From contig NZ_BAGB01000076.1 of assembly GCF_000308615.1 (NCBI RefSeq), positions 186,001 through 250,000 of the forward strand: 64,000 nucleotides of DNA, written 5' to 3'. The translations under genes were made by a program, and so were the position numbers. The notes under the pieces were generated by a model. It had not been told where the DNA came from and did no database searches. It saw nothing but the letters and a program-made list of their open reading frames with translations. Below are positions 52,210 to 61,122 of the stretch, piece after piece. This DNA comes from Nocardia jiangxiensis NBRC 101359 (lineage in GTDB: Bacteria; Actinomycetota; Actinomycetes; Mycobacteriales; Mycobacteriaceae). Numbering within the stretch: position 1 is the first letter of the stretch; each line of letters opens with the position of its first letter.

Positions 52210-53325
52210 TCAGGCGTTGATGATGAACGCCTCGAGCTCGGTGCGGGCCACATCGTCGGCCAGCTGCTTCGGCGGGGACTTCATCAGGTAGGCCGAGGCC
52301 GGGATGACCGGTCCGCCGATGCCGCGATCCTTGGCGATCTTGGCCGCGCGCACCGCGTCGATGATGATGCCCGCCGAGTTCGGCGAATCCCACACCTCGA
52401 GCTTGTACTCCAGGTTCAGCGGCACGTCACCGAAGGCGCGGCCCTCGAGGCGCACGTACGCCCACTTGCGGTCGTCCAGCCAGCCGACGTGGTCCGACGG
52501 GCCGATGTGCACGTCGTTCGCGCCCAGTTCCTTCTTCAGGTTGCTGGTGACGGCCTGGGTCTTGGAGATCTTCTTGGACTCCAGCCGCTCGCGCTCGAGC
52601 ATGTTCTTGAAGTCCATGTTGCCGCCGACGTTCAGCTGCATGGTGCGGTCCAGCTGCACGCCGCGGTCCTCGAACAGCTTGGCCATGACGCGGTGGGTGA
52701 TGGTCGCGCCGACCTGAGACTTGATGTCGTCACCGACGATCGGGACACCGGCGTCGGCGAACTTCTTCGCCCATGCCGGGTCCGAAGCGATGAAGACCGG
52801 CAGCGCGTTCACGAATGCGACATTGGCGTCGATGGCACATTGCGCGTAGAACTTGTCGGCCTCTTCCGAACCGACCGGAAGGTACGAGACCAGGACGTCG
52901 ACCTTCGCGTCCTTCAGCGCCTGCACCATGTTCACCGGCTCGGCCTCGGACAGCTCGATGGTCTCGGCGTAGTACTTGCCGATGCCGTCCAGCGTCGGGC
53001 CGCGCTGCACGGTGATCCCGGTCGGCGGCACGTCCGAGATCTTGATGGTGTTGTTCTCACTGGCGAAGATCGCGTCGGACAGGTCGAACCCGACCTTCTT
53101 GGCGTCGACGTCGAACGCGGCGACGAACTTCACATCGCGGACGTGGTAGGGACCGAACTTGACGTGCATCAGACCGGGCACGGTCGTGCTCTCGTCCGCG
53201 TCCTGGTAGTACTGCACGCCCTGGACCAGCGAAGAGGCGCAGTTACCCACACCTACGATGGCCACGCGAATCTCGGACCCGGCGCTCGCACCGGTGGCCT
53301 GTGCAGCCGTGTTGACATCACTCAT
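52210..53325 (-). CDS. ino1: myo-inositol-1-phosphate synthase
   Basis: This 371-residue NAD-dependent enzyme converts glucose-6-phosphate to inositol-1-phosphate, the first step to phosphatidylinositol, mannosides and mycothiol. The NAD-binding motif is VAIVGVGNCASSLVQGVQYY. Conserved segments are VSYLPVGSEEADKFYAQCAI, NALPVFIASDPAWAKKFADA, VGDDIKSQVGATITHR and LNVGGNMDFKNMLERERLES. The size matches mycobacterial Ino1 (Rv0046c). The ATG overlaps the PadR stop by 8 bp, so PadR and ino1 form one operon, as in M. tuberculosis. Confidence 0.96.
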   Translation of the reverse strand: MSDVNTAAQATGASAGSEIRVAIVGVGNCASSLVQGVQYYQDADESTTVPGLMHVKFGPYHVRDVKFVAAFDVDAKKVGFDLSDAIFASENNTIKISDVPPTGITVQRGPTLDGIGKYYAETIELSEAEPVNMVQALKDAKVDVLVSYLPVGSEEADKFYAQCAIDANVAFVNALPVFIASDPAWAKKFADAGVPIVGDDIKSQVGATITHRVMAKLFEDRGVQLDRTMQLNVGGNMDFKNMLERERLESKKISKTQAVTSNLKKELGANDVHIGPSDHVGWLDDRKWAYVRLEGRAFGDVPLNLEYKLEVWDSPNSAGIIIDAVRAAKIAKDRGIGGPVIPASAYLMKSPPKQLADDVARTELEAFIINA

Positions 53326-53875
53326 GGCCGGTATTTCCCTCTTTCTGTGGTGCCGCCTTCATCGATTGCTCCGCGGCGATCAATTCGTTGAGCCAGCGCA
53401 CTTCGCGCTCGCTTGATTCGAGGCCGAGCTGGTGCAGCTGGCGGGTGTAGCGATCCAGGGTCCCGCTGGCCCGCTTGATCGCCTCCCGCAGCCCCTCCCG
53501 GCGCTCCTCGACCTGCCGACGCCGGCCCTCCAGGATCCGCATCCGCGCCTCGGCGGGAGTGCGACCGAAGAAGGCCAGGTGAACGCCGAACCCGTCGTCG
53601 GTGTAGTTCTGCGGCCCGGTGTCGGCGAGCAGCTCGCTGAACCGCTCCCGGCCGGGATCGGTCAGCTGGTAGACCCGCCGCGCCCGCCTGGTCACCGCAC
53701 CGGCCGGGGACTCCTCGGCGATCAACCCGTCCGCCTGCATACGGCGCAGGGTCGGGTAGAGCGACCCGTAGGAGAAGGCCCGGAACGGCCCCAGTAATCC
53801 GGTGAGTCGTTTGCGCAGCTCGTAGCCGTGCATGGGCGCTTCCAGGAGCAGCCCGAGAATCGCGAGTTCGAGCAC
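53318..53875 (-). CDS. PadR-family transcriptional regulator
   Basis: A 185-residue PadR regulator: a winged HTH (LELAILGLLLEAPMHGYELR, SYGSLYPTLRRMQADGLI, the wing TRRARRVYQLTDPGRERFSE) and a C-terminal Vir_act_alpha_C-like helical dimerisation domain. The GTG at 53875 has a very good AGGAGGTGAGG site. It is the orthologue of Rv0047c by position before ino1. The perfect palindrome 54 bp upstream is its probable operator, so it may repress its own operon and thereby inositol synthesis. Confidence 0.92.
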   Translation of the reverse strand: MLELAILGLLLEAPMHGYELRKRLTGLLGPFRAFSYGSLYPTLRRMQADGLIAEESPAGAVTRRARRVYQLTDPGRERFSELLADTGPQNYTDDGFGVHLAFFGRTPAEARMRILEGRRRQVEERREGLREAIKRASGTLDRYTRQLHQLGLESSEREVRWLNELIAAEQSMKAAPQKEGNTGHE

Positions 53876-53929
53876 GGGCCTCACCTCCTGACTGTCGTAT
53901 GCGGACCGCACCTGTGGATGCAATGACCA

Positions 53930-53950
53930 ACTATATCGCGCCGATATAGT
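53930..53950. promoter_or_regulatory. perfect palindrome upstream of PadR-ino1, probable PadR operator
   Basis: Arms ACTATATCG (53930-53938) and CGATATAGT (53942-53950) form a perfect 9-bp inverted repeat with a CGC centre. Its AT-rich arms contrast with the surroundings. It lies in the 171-bp spacer between the PadR start and the divergent DUF5318 gene, near where a promoter for PadR-ino1 would be. Confidence 0.8.
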
Positions 53951-54046
53951 AACCGACACGTCGGCGCGACACATCGAATCGCATCGCCCGGATCGGGGGC
54001 ACGGACCCGGCAGCGTGCGTCGGTGCGCACCGCTACTCTGGAGGCC

Positions 54047-54457
54047 GTGCGAATTCAGCGGCAGGTAGTGGACTATGCGCTTCGGCGTCGGTCCTTGCTG
54101 GCCGATGTCTATGCGGGCCGCGTAGCTGTCAGCGAGGTCTGCGATGCGAATCCTTATCTGCTGCGCGCGGCGAAGTTCCACGGACGAGGCAGTGAGGTCA
54201 CCTGCCCCATCTGCCGGAAAGAGCAGCTCACTCTCGTATCGTGGGTCTACGGCGATGGACTCGGGCCGGTCGCAGGCTCGGCCCGCACGCCCGAGGAACT
54301 GATCCGGCTGGCGGAGACTCGCGAGGAGTTCTCGGTACACGTGGTCGAGGTGTGCCGCAGCTGCAGCTGGAACCATTTGGTGCAGTCCTATGTGCTCGGG
54401 CACGCACCGGCACCCACGCGTCGGCGCACCGGCACCCGTCGGACCGCCGCCGAGTGA
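54047..54457 (+). CDS. DUF5318 protein (Rv0049-like)
   Basis: A 136-residue protein conserved at this locus in Mycobacteriales. The N-terminus is RQVVDYALRRRSLLADVYAG. Two Cys pairs, CPIC (near residue 49) and CRSC (near residue 102, in VVEVCRSCSWNHL), form a probable zinc ribbon. The end is Arg/Thr-rich. The GTG at 54047 matches the family start; another GTG lies 24 bp upstream. It precedes the ponA1 gene as Rv0049 precedes Rv0050. Function unknown. Confidence 0.8.
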   Translation: MRIQRQVVDYALRRRSLLADVYAGRVAVSEVCDANPYLLRAAKFHGRGSEVTCPICRKEQLTLVSWVYGDGLGPVAGSARTPEELIRLAETREEFSVHVVEVCRSCSWNHLVQSYVLGHAPAPTRRRTGTRRTAAE

Positions 54458-54548
54458 TGTGTATCGCGCCTGCGGCCCGCCCCGGCGGGCCCGCGGCGGT
54501 TGAGATCGGCCGCCACCCGGACCGTTTCGAGTTATGGAGATCCGAGCT

Positions 54549-57302
54549 GTGACTTCGCCCTACGACGATGGACCGTCCGGCGGCCGCACCAACCGCGGTC
54601 CGCAATCCGGCCCCGGCGGATATCCCCCGCCGCGGCCGGGGGGCCCGCCGCAGGGCGGACGGCCACGGCCGCCCGCGCGTCCCGGAGAGCAGGCGCCCGG
54701 CCCCGGCCCGCGACGCAACGGCCCGCCTCCCGGCGATATGCGCGCCCCGCAGGGTTCCGGCGGTCAGCCGCCCCGCGGTCCGGGCGCACAGGCCCCGCGC
54801 GGTCCCGGCGGACAGCCGCCGCGCCGCCCGGCACCGGGGTCCCACCCCGGCCCGCCCAGCGGCGCGACGCAGAAAATCCCCAGCCCCTCCTCCGGTGCCA
54901 CCCAGAAGATCCCGCCCAGTAGCCTCGGCGAGGCTATGGCGAATCGAAATCAACGTTCCGGCAAGGGAACTCGTCCCCGACCCGGCGAGAACACCCGGCC
55001 GCGCACCGGGGCCAACCGCGCCGTCGGCGGCGGCACACCCCCCTCCGGCCCGCCCCCGCGCCGCAACGGCTCGGGTCCCGGCGGCCCCGGTGGACGTGGT
55101 CCCAAGGGCGGCAAGAAGAAATCTCCGTGGCGGATCGTGCGCCGCGTGCTGTACGTGCTGGTGGCACTGGGCATCGTCGTGCCGAGTGCGGTCTTCCTGA
55201 TCGCCTACTCGACGGTTTCCATACCCAAACCCGGCGACCTCAAAACAAATCAGGTCGCCACGATGCTGGCCGACGACGGCACCACGACGATCGGCAAAAT
55301 CGTTCCGCCGCAAGGTAACCGCACCGACGTCACGATCGATCAGATCCCGCCGCAGGTGCGCAACGCGGTGATCGCCGCGGAGGACCGGTCCTTCTACACC
55401 AACCCCGGCTTCTCCGTCTCCGGCTTCGTCCGCGCCGTGCGCGACAACCTGATGGGCAAGTCCACCGCCGGTGGTGGCTCGACGATCACCCAGCAGTACG
55501 TCAAGAACGCCATGGTCGGCAATCAGCACTCGCTGACCCGCAAGATGCACGAGCTGGTGATCTCGGCGAAGATGGCGCGGCAGTGGAGCAAGGAGGACAT
55601 CCTCACCGCGTACCTGAACACGATCCCGTTCGGCCGCGGCACCTTCGGCATCAACGCCGCCGCGCAGGCCTACTTCGGTAAGAAGGTCCAGGACCTGACC
55701 ACCGAAGAGGGTGCGATGCTGGCCGCCACCATCAACCAGCCCTACGGCCTGGACCCGGAGAACAACCGCGCGGGCGCGATCCAGCGCTGGAACTACGTGC
55801 TGGACGGCATGGTCTCGATGGGCAAACTGCCCCAGGCACAACGCGTCCCGATGAAGTACCCGAACGTGCTGTCCTCCAGCGCCGGGAGCTCGACCAACAA
55901 GAACGATCCCGATTCGGGCCCCAACGGCCTGATCAAGCGTCAGGTGATGAGCGAACTGGCAGCGGACGGGATCAGCGACACCCAGATCAACACCGAGGGT
56001 CTGCAGATCACCACCACGATCAACCCCAAGGCCCAGCAGGCCGCGGTCGATTCGGTGACCAAGAACATGAAGGGCGAGCGTCCCGAGGACCGCACGGCCG
56101 TGGTGTCGGTCGACCCGAAGGACGGCGGCGTCAAGGCCTACTACGGCGGCGACAACGGCCAGGGCTTCGACTTCGCCAACGCGGGTCTGATGACCGGTTC
56201 GACGTTCAAGGTGTTCGGTCTGGCGGAGAACCTCGAACTGGGTAAGCCGCTGTCGACCATGTACTCCAGTGCCGATCTGGACGTGCACGGCATCAAGATC
56301 ACCAACGCCGAGGGTGAGACCTGTGGCGTCTGCACCATCGCCGAGGCGCTCAAGCGATCGCTGAACACCAGCTTCTACCGCATGGAACTGGACATGGGCG
56401 GCAATGGTCCGGAGAAGATCGCGGCCATGGCGCACAAGCTCGGCATCCCGGACACCATTCCGGGCGTCGGCAAGACCCTGACCGAACCGGACGGGTCGGG
56501 CCCCAACGACGGCATCATCCTGGGTCAGTACCAGGTGCGCGCGCTCGACATGGCTTCGGCGTACGGCACGCTCGGCGCCGAGGGCGTCTACCACAAACCG
56601 CATTTCGTGCAGAAGGTCGTCACCGCCGACGGTCAGGTGCTGCTGGATCGCGGTCAGGTCGCCGGTGAGCGCAAGGTCTCCAAGGCCGTGGCCGACAACG
56701 TGATCGCGGCGATGGCCCCCATCGCGCACTCCTCGTTCAAGCACGACCTGGCGGGCGGGCGCGTCTCGGCATCCAAGACCGGTACCACCCAGCTCGGTGA
56801 CACCGGCCAGAACCGCGACGCCTGGATGATCGGCCTGACCCCCTCGCTCTCGACCGCGGTCTGGGTCGGTACGGAAAAGGGTGTCGCGCTGAAGAACGCC
56901 AACGGCGGAATCATGTACGGCTCCACGCTGCCCTCGGACATCTGGAGGGACACCATGGACGGCGCGCTCGAGGGCACGCCGAAGGAGACCTTCCCGAAGC
57001 CGGATCAGATCGGCGGCCAGCCCGGTGGTGTGCCGTCCTACTCCGCGCCGTACACGCCGCCGTCGACGACTCAGCAGTACACGCCGCCGGTGGAGATCAC
57101 GCCGTCGCAGGTGGAGATCTTCCCGGGCGTCACCATCCCGATCCCGGGAATCCAGCAGAATCAGCAACCCCAGCAGCAACAACAGCAGCAACAGCAGCAG
57201 AGCGGCCCGGGACCGATGTCCGGTCAGCCCGTCGCACCCGGCGGGACCTGGCCGAGCACACCGGTTCCCGGGGAGAGCAACACGAACGGCGATAGCAACT
57301 AG
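54549..57302 (+). CDS. ponA1: class A penicillin-binding protein PonA1
   Basis: A 917-residue bifunctional transglycosylase/transpeptidase for peptidoglycan elongation. A 195-residue Pro/Gly/Arg-rich cytoplasmic region precedes the membrane helix VLYVLVALGIVVPSAVFLIA. The GT51 domain has AAEDRSFYTNPGFS, GGGSTITQQYVKNA and ISAKMARQWSKEDILTAYLN. The transpeptidase has STFK, KRSLNTSFYR and KTGTTQ. The C-terminus is Pro/Thr-rich with the motif QVEIFPGVTIPIPG, then an 11-residue Gln run. The GTG at 54549 has GGAG upstream; an in-frame ATG at 54534 is the alternative. Locus order identifies it as the Rv0050 orthologue. Confidence 0.92.
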   Translation: MTSPYDDGPSGGRTNRGPQSGPGGYPPPRPGGPPQGGRPRPPARPGEQAPGPGPRRNGPPPGDMRAPQGSGGQPPRGPGAQAPRGPGGQPPRRPAPGSHPGPPSGATQKIPSPSSGATQKIPPSSLGEAMANRNQRSGKGTRPRPGENTRPRTGANRAVGGGTPPSGPPPRRNGSGPGGPGGRGPKGGKKKSPWRIVRRVLYVLVALGIVVPSAVFLIAYSTVSIPKPGDLKTNQVATMLADDGTTTIGKIVPPQGNRTDVTIDQIPPQVRNAVIAAEDRSFYTNPGFSVSGFVRAVRDNLMGKSTAGGGSTITQQYVKNAMVGNQHSLTRKMHELVISAKMARQWSKEDILTAYLNTIPFGRGTFGINAAAQAYFGKKVQDLTTEEGAMLAATINQPYGLDPENNRAGAIQRWNYVLDGMVSMGKLPQAQRVPMKYPNVLSSSAGSSTNKNDPDSGPNGLIKRQVMSELAADGISDTQINTEGLQITTTINPKAQQAAVDSVTKNMKGERPEDRTAVVSVDPKDGGVKAYYGGDNGQGFDFANAGLMTGSTFKVFGLAENLELGKPLSTMYSSADLDVHGIKITNAEGETCGVCTIAEALKRSLNTSFYRMELDMGGNGPEKIAAMAHKLGIPDTIPGVGKTLTEPDGSGPNDGIILGQYQVRALDMASAYGTLGAEGVYHKPHFVQKVVTADGQVLLDRGQVAGERKVSKAVADNVIAAMAPIAHSSFKHDLAGGRVSASKTGTTQLGDTGQNRDAWMIGLTPSLSTAVWVGTEKGVALKNANGGIMYGSTLPSDIWRDTMDGALEGTPKETFPKPDQIGGQPGGVPSYSAPYTPPSTTQQYTPPVEITPSQVEIFPGVTIPIPGIQQNQQPQQQQQQQQQQSGPGPMSGQPVAPGGTWPSTPVPGESNTNGDSN

Positions 57303-57337
57303 GACAGCTCACCGAGCAACCGGTAGCGTCGGTTGGC

Positions 57338-59047
57338 GTGTTCGAGGAGCAACTGGCGAAGACGCATCCAGGACCCCGGGGGGAAACACGGGAATCTCCC
57401 GACCGATACCCGTCCCCGGTCCTGGACGCCGAGCCCCGATCGGCGACCTGGCGTGACCGTCCCAGCCGTACCGATCCGCTGACCTCGCAGCTGTCCACCG
57501 CGATCGGCGGGCCGGTCGGCGATCACGCCCTCATCGGACGGTCCCGATTCTGGACGCCGGTGCGGGTCATGCTGGCCTTCGCGGTGGTCATGCTGGCGCT
57601 GAGCTGGGGCGGCAAGGCCGCGTGCATCCAGCAGACCACCACCGCCGACGGCCGCTCGACCCTGGACTGGAACAACGGTCGTCAGTACGTGGCGATGTGC
57701 TATTCGGACACCGTCCCGCTGTACGGCGCCGAACGCCTGGACGAAGGCGCGTTCCCGTACAAGAAGAGTTGGACCGAGTTCGGCTCGGACGGCAAACCAC
57801 ACACCCGGTACATGGAATATCCCGTGCTTTCCGGTCTCTACCAGTACATTTCGATGGAACTGGCCAATGTGTGGGATTCGCTCCCGCTGCCCGGCGCGCT
57901 GCCGGTGGTGGTGTACTTCGACGTCGCGGTGATCGGGTTGGCGATGGCCTGGCTCGTGACGGTCTGGGCGTCGACACAATTGGCGGGCAGACGGGTCTGG
58001 GATGCCGCGCTGGTGGCGCTCTCGCCGCTGGTGCTGGTGCACGCGTTCACCAATTTCGACGCGCTGGCAACGGCATTCGCCGCCACCGGAATGCTCGCCT
58101 GGGCGCGTCGGCGGCCGGTTCTGGCGGGTGTGCTGCTCGGACTGGGCGGCGCGGCGAAACTGTATCCGCTGCTGCTGCTCGGCCCGATCGTGGTGCTGTG
58201 CCTGCGCACCGCCGACCGCCAGCGCATCCCCGGGATACGGGAGTTGCTGCGCCGCCGGGGATCCGACCTGCGCGGGGCGGTGCGGGAGTATTTCGCGGGG
58301 ACCCGGGTCAGTCCGTTGCGCGCCGCGGGCGTCACGGTCGCCTCCGCCGCGATCAGCTGGATCGTGGTGAACCTGCCGATCGCCGTGCCGTTCACGAACG
58401 GCTGGTGGGAGTTCTTCCGGCTCAACACCCAGCGGCAGGCCGATCCGGATTCGATCTACAACGTGGTCACCTCGTTCACGGGGTGGACGGGTTTCGACGG
58501 CACGCTCACCCCGGAACAGACGCCCTCGGCGCTCAACGCGATCTCACTGCTGCTGTTCGTACTGGCCTGTGCCGCAATCGCTTATATCGCCCTGACCGCG
58601 TCGCGGCGACCGCGGCTGGCGCAGCTGGGCTTCCTGGTGGTCGCGGCCTTCCTGCTGACCAACAAGGTGTGGAGCCCGCAGTATTCGCTGTGGCTGGTGC
58701 CGCTCGCGGTGCTGGCCCTGCCGAATCGCCGAGTCCTGTTGACCTGGATGACGATCGACGCGCTGGTGTGGTTCCCGCGGATGTACTACTACCTGGGCAC
58801 GGATCGCAAGGGGGTACCCGAGCAGTGGTTCACCGGCACGGTCTTCCTGCGCGATCTCGCCGTGATCGCGTTGTGCGCCTTGATCGTCCGGCAGATCTAC
58901 CGCCCGTCCGAGGATCTCGTGCGGCTGGAGGGCGTCGACGATCCGGTCGGCGGAATCCTGGACCATGCACCGGATCCGCTCCTGCCGTGGTTGCCCGGGT
59001 TCCTGCGGCCGCACGTCTCGCATACGGCCACGCCGATGGTTCGTTAG
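57338..59047 (+). CDS. GT87/DUF2029-type polytopic mannosyltransferase-like protein (Rv0051-like)
   Basis: A 569-residue membrane protein with roughly 10-11 helices. After an 80-residue soluble N-terminus, an extracytoplasmic loop contains CYSDTVPLYGAERLDEGAFP and YMEYPVLSGLYQYISM. The Asp in the first loop and the E-Y-P-V motif are typical of the GT-C fold GT87 (DUF2029) family, which uses polyprenyl-phosphate sugars. The stretch KVWSPQYSLWLVPLAVLAL is also family-typical. It follows ponA1 by 35 bp as Rv0051 follows Rv0050. The acceptor glycan is unknown. Confidence 0.83.
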   Translation: MFEEQLAKTHPGPRGETRESPDRYPSPVLDAEPRSATWRDRPSRTDPLTSQLSTAIGGPVGDHALIGRSRFWTPVRVMLAFAVVMLALSWGGKAACIQQTTTADGRSTLDWNNGRQYVAMCYSDTVPLYGAERLDEGAFPYKKSWTEFGSDGKPHTRYMEYPVLSGLYQYISMELANVWDSLPLPGALPVVVYFDVAVIGLAMAWLVTVWASTQLAGRRVWDAALVALSPLVLVHAFTNFDALATAFAATGMLAWARRRPVLAGVLLGLGGAAKLYPLLLLGPIVVLCLRTADRQRIPGIRELLRRRGSDLRGAVREYFAGTRVSPLRAAGVTVASAAISWIVVNLPIAVPFTNGWWEFFRLNTQRQADPDSIYNVVTSFTGWTGFDGTLTPEQTPSALNAISLLLFVLACAAIAYIALTASRRPRLAQLGFLVVAAFLLTNKVWSPQYSLWLVPLAVLALPNRRVLLTWMTIDALVWFPRMYYYLGTDRKGVPEQWFTGTVFLRDLAVIALCALIVRQIYRPSEDLVRLEGVDDPVGGILDHAPDPLLPWLPGFLRPHVSHTATPMVR

Positions 59048-59054
59048 CGCAAAC

Positions 59055-59085
59055 CTGCCGCTGCCGGACCGGTTACGCGGCAGGC
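59055..59085. terminator. bidirectional terminator between convergent GT87-like genes
   Basis: Arms CCTGCCGC (59055-59062) and GCGGCAGG (59078-59085) form a perfect 8-bp stem with a 15-nt loop. CGTTT follows on the plus strand and GTTTG on the minus strand. It fills the 41-bp spacer between the two convergent stops. Confidence 0.7.
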
Positions 59086-59088
59086 GTT

Positions 59089-60540
59089 TCAGGACGACAC
59101 CGGAACCAGCTCGTCACTGGGATGCTGCGGCGCGGCGGGCGGACCGGCCCGCCACCGCCCGCGCGCCGGCGCGTAGACGAAGGCGAAGAGCAGATACACC
59201 AGCAGCATCGCCCTGCCCCACACGCCGAACAGCACGAAATGTTTCTCCACGTCGGCCGTGGACCCCGCGCCCAGCGCGTAGAAGTAGCGGAATATGCCGA
59301 TCCCGAGCGACGCGTCGGCCAGCAGATAGGCCGCCACCACCGACCACGGGATCTCCAGCAGCACCAGGAACGGGATCAGCCACAGCGTGTACTGCGGCGA
59401 GTGCACCTTGTGGAACAACAGGAATCCACACAGCATCGCACCGCTCACGCCCACCCACGGAAACAACCCGCTGGCCTGGTAGCGCCGCCAGCCCAGCCAC
59501 ATCGCCAGCACGAACGAACACACCACCAGCAGCGGCGAGGCCGTGGACACGGCGTCCTGGAAGGACTGCTCGGCGCCGGGCGTATCGCCGAACATCGGCC
59601 GCAGTCCCCAGAACCAGATCGAATTGGTGGTGATGTCGGCCTGCCGCAACTCCTGGAAGATGAACGAGGCCCGCCAGCCCTGATATCCGGCCAGGGCGAA
59701 CGGCAGATTGATCAGCGCCGCCGTCGCGATCGCCGTCGCGGCCACCGCGACGGCGCCGCGCACGTCGTACCGTCGCGTCAGCCGGGTCGGTACGCCGTCG
59801 TTCTCGTCCGTCATCCAGTCGACGCGCGGCGTCCGGCGATGACGCAGCGCGTCCAGACCGTCGCTCCCGCCGACCAGGACGTGAACCATCAACGGCAGCA
59901 CGAAGATCCCGGGATACAACTTCAGGCAGAAGCCGATGCCCAGCAGTATCGCCGCGAGCACTCCCCGGGTGCGCACCGAATATCTGGTCAGCGTGGTGAC
60001 CACGTACACCGCGCCGACCGCCGTGCACACCACCGGCAGCTCCCAGTTGTGGAACGCGTACAGCACCAGCGGCGGTCCGGCCGCCCACAGCAGCGCCGCC
60101 ATCCCCGACATCCGCCCCAGCATCCAGGCGGTCGTCAGCGCGAACGGCGCCAGCAGCAGCGCCGAATGCAGCAGGAACGTCGCGTCGGTGTGCGCGCCCA
60201 CCGCACCGAGCCACATCAGCAGCCCGCTGAGCACCGGGTATTCCACCGCGCCGCCGGTCAGCGCGCCGTGTGTGGTGATCCCGCCGGTGAGATACGGAAA
60301 TACGTGCTCGTTGATGTCGCGGCCCAGCCACAGGAACTGGATGTCGGAATAGCAGACGTGCGAATCCTTGATGTGATCGAATGCCGCACTGCGGCCGTTC
60401 GATTCGAAGGGCTCCCCCGCGCACCGCGCCTTGTTCAGATATGCGAACAGCAGCGTCACACCGCACAGCAACAGCACCGTCACCGCGGCGACCCGGCCCG
60501 GCCGCGGGAGGTTCGCCCGCGTTCCCGGACGGTTCGACAT
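59089..60540 (-). CDS. second GT87/DUF2029-type polytopic protein
   Basis: A 483-residue membrane protein with about 11-12 helices and the same plan as its convergent neighbour: first helix VAAVTVLLLCGVTLLFAYLN, loop with HVCYSDIQFLWLGRDINEHV and GGAVEYPVLSGLLMWLG, and HKVHSPQYTLWLIPFLVLLE. Both share C-Y-S-D, EYPVLSGL and SPQY-LWL-P. The acidic residue and EYPV motif fit a polyprenyl-phosphate-dependent glycosyltransferase. M. tuberculosis has no such gene on the opposite strand before rpsF, as far as I recall. The ATG at 60540 is the family-like start. Confidence 0.8.
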   Translation of the reverse strand: MSNRPGTRANLPRPGRVAAVTVLLLCGVTLLFAYLNKARCAGEPFESNGRSAAFDHIKDSHVCYSDIQFLWLGRDINEHVFPYLTGGITTHGALTGGAVEYPVLSGLLMWLGAVGAHTDATFLLHSALLLAPFALTTAWMLGRMSGMAALLWAAGPPLVLYAFHNWELPVVCTAVGAVYVVTTLTRYSVRTRGVLAAILLGIGFCLKLYPGIFVLPLMVHVLVGGSDGLDALRHRRTPRVDWMTDENDGVPTRLTRRYDVRGAVAVAATAIATAALINLPFALAGYQGWRASFIFQELRQADITTNSIWFWGLRPMFGDTPGAEQSFQDAVSTASPLLVVCSFVLAMWLGWRRYQASGLFPWVGVSGAMLCGFLLFHKVHSPQYTLWLIPFLVLLEIPWSVVAAYLLADASLGIGIFRYFYALGAGSTADVEKHFVLFGVWGRAMLLVYLLFAFVYAPARGRWRAGPPAAPQHPSDELVPVSS

Positions 60541-60660
60541 GGCACCCACGATAGGTGTGTGTACCCAAATTCCGCTCGGACAGCTCTGCGTCCGGATCGA
60601 TTTCGCGACCGAATGCCTGCTCATGTAGCCTTATCGGGTTGCTGACGCAACGACCCTCCT

Positions 60661-60679
60661 GCCACGGAACGTCCGTGGC
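60661..60679 (+). ncRNA. rpsF leader hairpin, possible S6:S18 autoregulatory element
   Basis: Arms GCCACGGA (60661-60668) and TCCGTGGC (60672-60679) form a perfect 8-bp stem with a 3-nt loop, 32 nt before the rpsF start and separated from it by the AGGAGGTGATGG ribosome-binding site. Many bacteria carry an S6:S18-binding mRNA structure in this position; whether this hairpin has the required conserved bulge cannot be settled by eye. Confidence 0.5.
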
Positions 60680-60711
60680 CGCACCAAGACCACAGGAGGT
60701 GATGGGTTCCC

Positions 60712-61002
60712 GTGCGTCATTACGAAGTGATGGTCATCCTCGATCCGAGCCTGGACGAGCGAACCGTCGGTCCGAACCTGGACACCATGCTGAACGTCGT
60801 GAAGTCCGACGGCGGCAAAGTCGACAAGGTGGACATCTGGGGCCGCCGTCGGCTGGCCTACGAAATTTCCAAGCAGAGCGAGGGCATCTACGCGGTCGTC
60901 GATCTGACCGCCGAGCCTGCCACCGTGAGCGAGCTCGACCGCCAGCTGGGACTCAACGAGTCGGTTCTGCGCACCAAGGTGCTGCGCGCCGACAAGAAGT
61001 AG
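60712..61002 (+). CDS. rpsF: 30S ribosomal protein S6
   Basis: A 96-residue S6 protein: MRHYEVMVILDPSLDERTVG at the start, VDIWGRRRLAYEISKQSEGI in the middle, and the end SVLRTKVLRADKK. It pairs with S18 in the 30S platform. The GTG at 60712 follows a full AGGAGGTGAT site. First gene of the rpsF-ssb-rpsR-rplI group. Confidence 0.97.
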   Translation: MRHYEVMVILDPSLDERTVGPNLDTMLNVVKSDGGKVDKVDIWGRRRLAYEISKQSEGIYAVVDLTAEPATVSELDRQLGLNESVLRTKVLRADKK

Positions 61003-61122
61003 TCCTCTGTCCCCGCAGTACTCGTGTGCGTCGGTGCCCTGCTCCAGGCTGTCGGTGCCTGTATCTAGGCTCTAGCGCAACAGCGCATTCACTGCGGACT
61101 GCACCGGAGAGCAGGAGGAACC

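Noticed and set aside
54228..57191. 987-residue minus-strand open frame opposite ponA1
   Set aside because: Low-complexity antisense shadow of a well-supported gene.
57157..57200. CAG/CAA run that looks like a microsatellite
   Set aside because: It encodes the Gln run at the PonA1 C-terminus with mixed codons; length variation is possible, but nothing shows a separate element.
57622..60645. 1007-residue plus-strand open frame across the two GT87-like genes
   Set aside because: It overlaps one real gene in another frame and is antisense to the other; composition is Arg/Gly/Pro/His-rich without domains.
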